A DNA stretch of 64,000 nt from Candidatus Margulisiibacteriota bacterium. GTDB lineage: Bacteria; Margulisbacteria; Riflemargulisbacteria; GWF2-39-127. Position numbers and translations under genes: made by a program. The DNA is taken from positions 186,001-250,000 of the forward strand of contig QKMY01000045.1 in NCBI GenBank assembly GCA_003242895.1, in the 5' to 3' direction. A model generated the notes under the pieces. It had not been told where the DNA came from, ran no database searches, and worked only from the letters and a program-made list of their open reading frames with translations. Shown here one piece after another: positions 63,423 to 64,000 of the stretch. How positions within the stretch are numbered: the stretch's first letter is position 1; each line of letters begins with the position of its first letter.

Positions 63423-63656
63423 ATGGGTAATGTAGCATTAGCATATTTATCATCAGGTCTCGCAATTGGATTAGCAGCAATAGGTGCTGCGCTGGGAATA
63501 GGGTTAATCGGTGCAAAGTCTATCGAAAGTGTTACGAGGCAGCCAGAACAACTCGGCACAATCCGTACACTTATGTTCATTTGTATAGCATTCGTAGAAT
63601 CTATCTGTTTATATGGACTATTAATCGCTATTCTTCTTATTTTTACCGCTAAATAA
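63423..63656 (+). CDS. atpE: ATP synthase subunit c
   Basis: A 77-residue hairpin of two membrane helices forming the rotor ring. The loop ESVTRQPEQLG is typical. The ion-binding Glu lies in FVESICLYG: Glu-Ser and Tyr five residues after Glu, as in Na+-binding rings. The helix-1 Gln that completes the Ilyobacter Na+ site is Ile here (GIGLIGAKS). So H+ or Na+ use cannot be settled. GGAGG precedes ATG 63423. Confidence 0.97.
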   Translation: MGNVALAYLSSGLAIGLAAIGAALGIGLIGAKSIESVTRQPEQLGTIRTLMFICIAFVESICLYGLLIAILLIFTAK

Positions 63657-63671
63657 AGGAGGAAGAAAGCA

Positions 63672-64000
63672 TTGTTTCAATTTCAGTCAGAAATATTCTT
63701 CTGGACACTAGCTTCTTTTGGAATAGTTGTTCTTGTCCTCTATTTTTATGTGTTTCCGCCGATTCTTAAGGTACTTGAAGAAAGAGAAGAAACGCAGAAA
63801 AAAAATCTTGAACAAATAGAAACAAATATGGAAGAAGCTAAAAATTTACGAGAATCATATGAAAACAAACTGATAGCCTTCCAAAAAGACGTTTCGGATC
63901 GACTTATAGCGCTTGAGAAGGAAGAAGGGCTTCGCCGAAAAGAAGCCACCGACATAATGGCGCAAGAGAAAAAGATAACACTCGCGCAACTAGAGAACGA
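63672..64000 (+). CDS. atpF: ATP synthase subunit b (cut by window edge)
   Basis: About 109 residues are visible; it continues past the right edge. TTG 63672 follows AAAGGAGGAAG. The single N-terminal membrane helix (FFWTLASFGIVVLVLYFYVF) is followed by PPILKVLEEREET and a long charged coiled coil, the peripheral stalk. The order atpB-atpE-atpF is standard; the rest of the operon (atpH, A, G, D, C) should follow outside the window. Confidence 0.95.
   Translation, partial: MFQFQSEIFFWTLASFGIVVLVLYFYVFPPILKVLEEREETQKKNLEQIETNMEEAKNLRESYENKLIAFQKDVSDRLIALEKEEGLRRKEATDIMAQEKKITLAQLEN

Noticed and set aside
1-64000. CRISPR arrays, insertion sequences and prophage
   Set aside because: I saw no regularly spaced direct repeats, transposase genes, integrases or phage structural genes in the window.

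Overview
The window is 64 kb of AT-rich, gene-dense bacterial chromosome with about 60 protein genes, two tRNAs and no insertion sequence, prophage or CRISPR array that I could recognise. The order rny-recA-pncC-pgsA-rimO resembles that of Firmicutes and other Terrabacteria. The TonB protein, the outer-membrane beta-barrel and the signal-peptide-bearing SurA-like protein show a diderm cell. Flagellar (FliM), chemotaxis and type IV pilus genes show a motile cell. A deep-branching diderm lineage such as Margulisbacteria would fit, but that is a guess from gene content and order, not a placement.

Layout: 0-7.6 kb, minus strand: a SurA-like foldase (cut by the window edge), a domain-stripped Mfd, then a TPR protein / beta-barrel / TonB operon. 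7.8-16.3 kb, plus strand: pgk, lspA, rluD, an ATPase-like protein without a P-loop plus a membrane protein, coaX, dus, lysS. 16.4 kb: a PII-like DUF190 gene. 17.1-23.1 kb: chemotaxis operon of a J-domain-CheW fusion, cheC, cheD, cheB, cheR, an HDOD gene and then fliM. 23.2-35.4 kb, minus strand: a Cache-domain protein, ymdB, rny, recA, pncC, pgsA, rimO, yajQ, metK, a PLD-like protein and metH. 35.7-40.8 kb: three small unknown genes, a GAF/PP2C/HATPase regulator, a STAS protein and a HEAT-like protein. 41.3-46.8 kb: an Ala-Pro-Glu lipoprotein, a GH8 enzyme with an inserted sugar-binding-like domain, then cheX, cheY and cheA on the minus strand. 47-51.9 kb: CIRCE, hrcA, grpE, dnaK, dnaJ. 51.9-54.9 kb: pilO, a pilM-pilN fusion and a pilin. 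55-62.5 kb: tRNA-Lys, two glycosyltransferases, a methyltransferase, tRNA-Leu, a mini flagellar-rod-like protein, a nitrilase, uracil-DNA glycosylase and two tandem thymidylate-kinase-like genes. 62.7-64 kb: atpB, atpE and atpF (cut by the edge).

The genes fit together as a sensory and motility toolkit split over three loci. The CheA kinase with CheY and CheX sits at 44-47 kb. The adaptation proteins CheC/CheD/CheB/CheR and the CheW coupling protein, here fused to an Hsp40 J domain, sit at 17-21 kb next to the flagellar switch protein FliM. No chemoreceptor is in the window. A partner-switching module combining phosphatase and kinase in one chain with a STAS protein sits at 37-40 kb.

The points most worth a second look are the J-domain-CheW fusion, the RsbU/RsbW-type fusion that appears to start at an ATT codon, the Mfd that keeps its UvrA-binding domain but lacks D1a/D1b/D3 and half of D7, the PilM-PilN fusion, and the degenerate members of several enzyme families (second thymidylate kinase, CoaX, PLD-like protein, P-loop-less ATPase). 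All calls come from reading the sequence; no database search was run.
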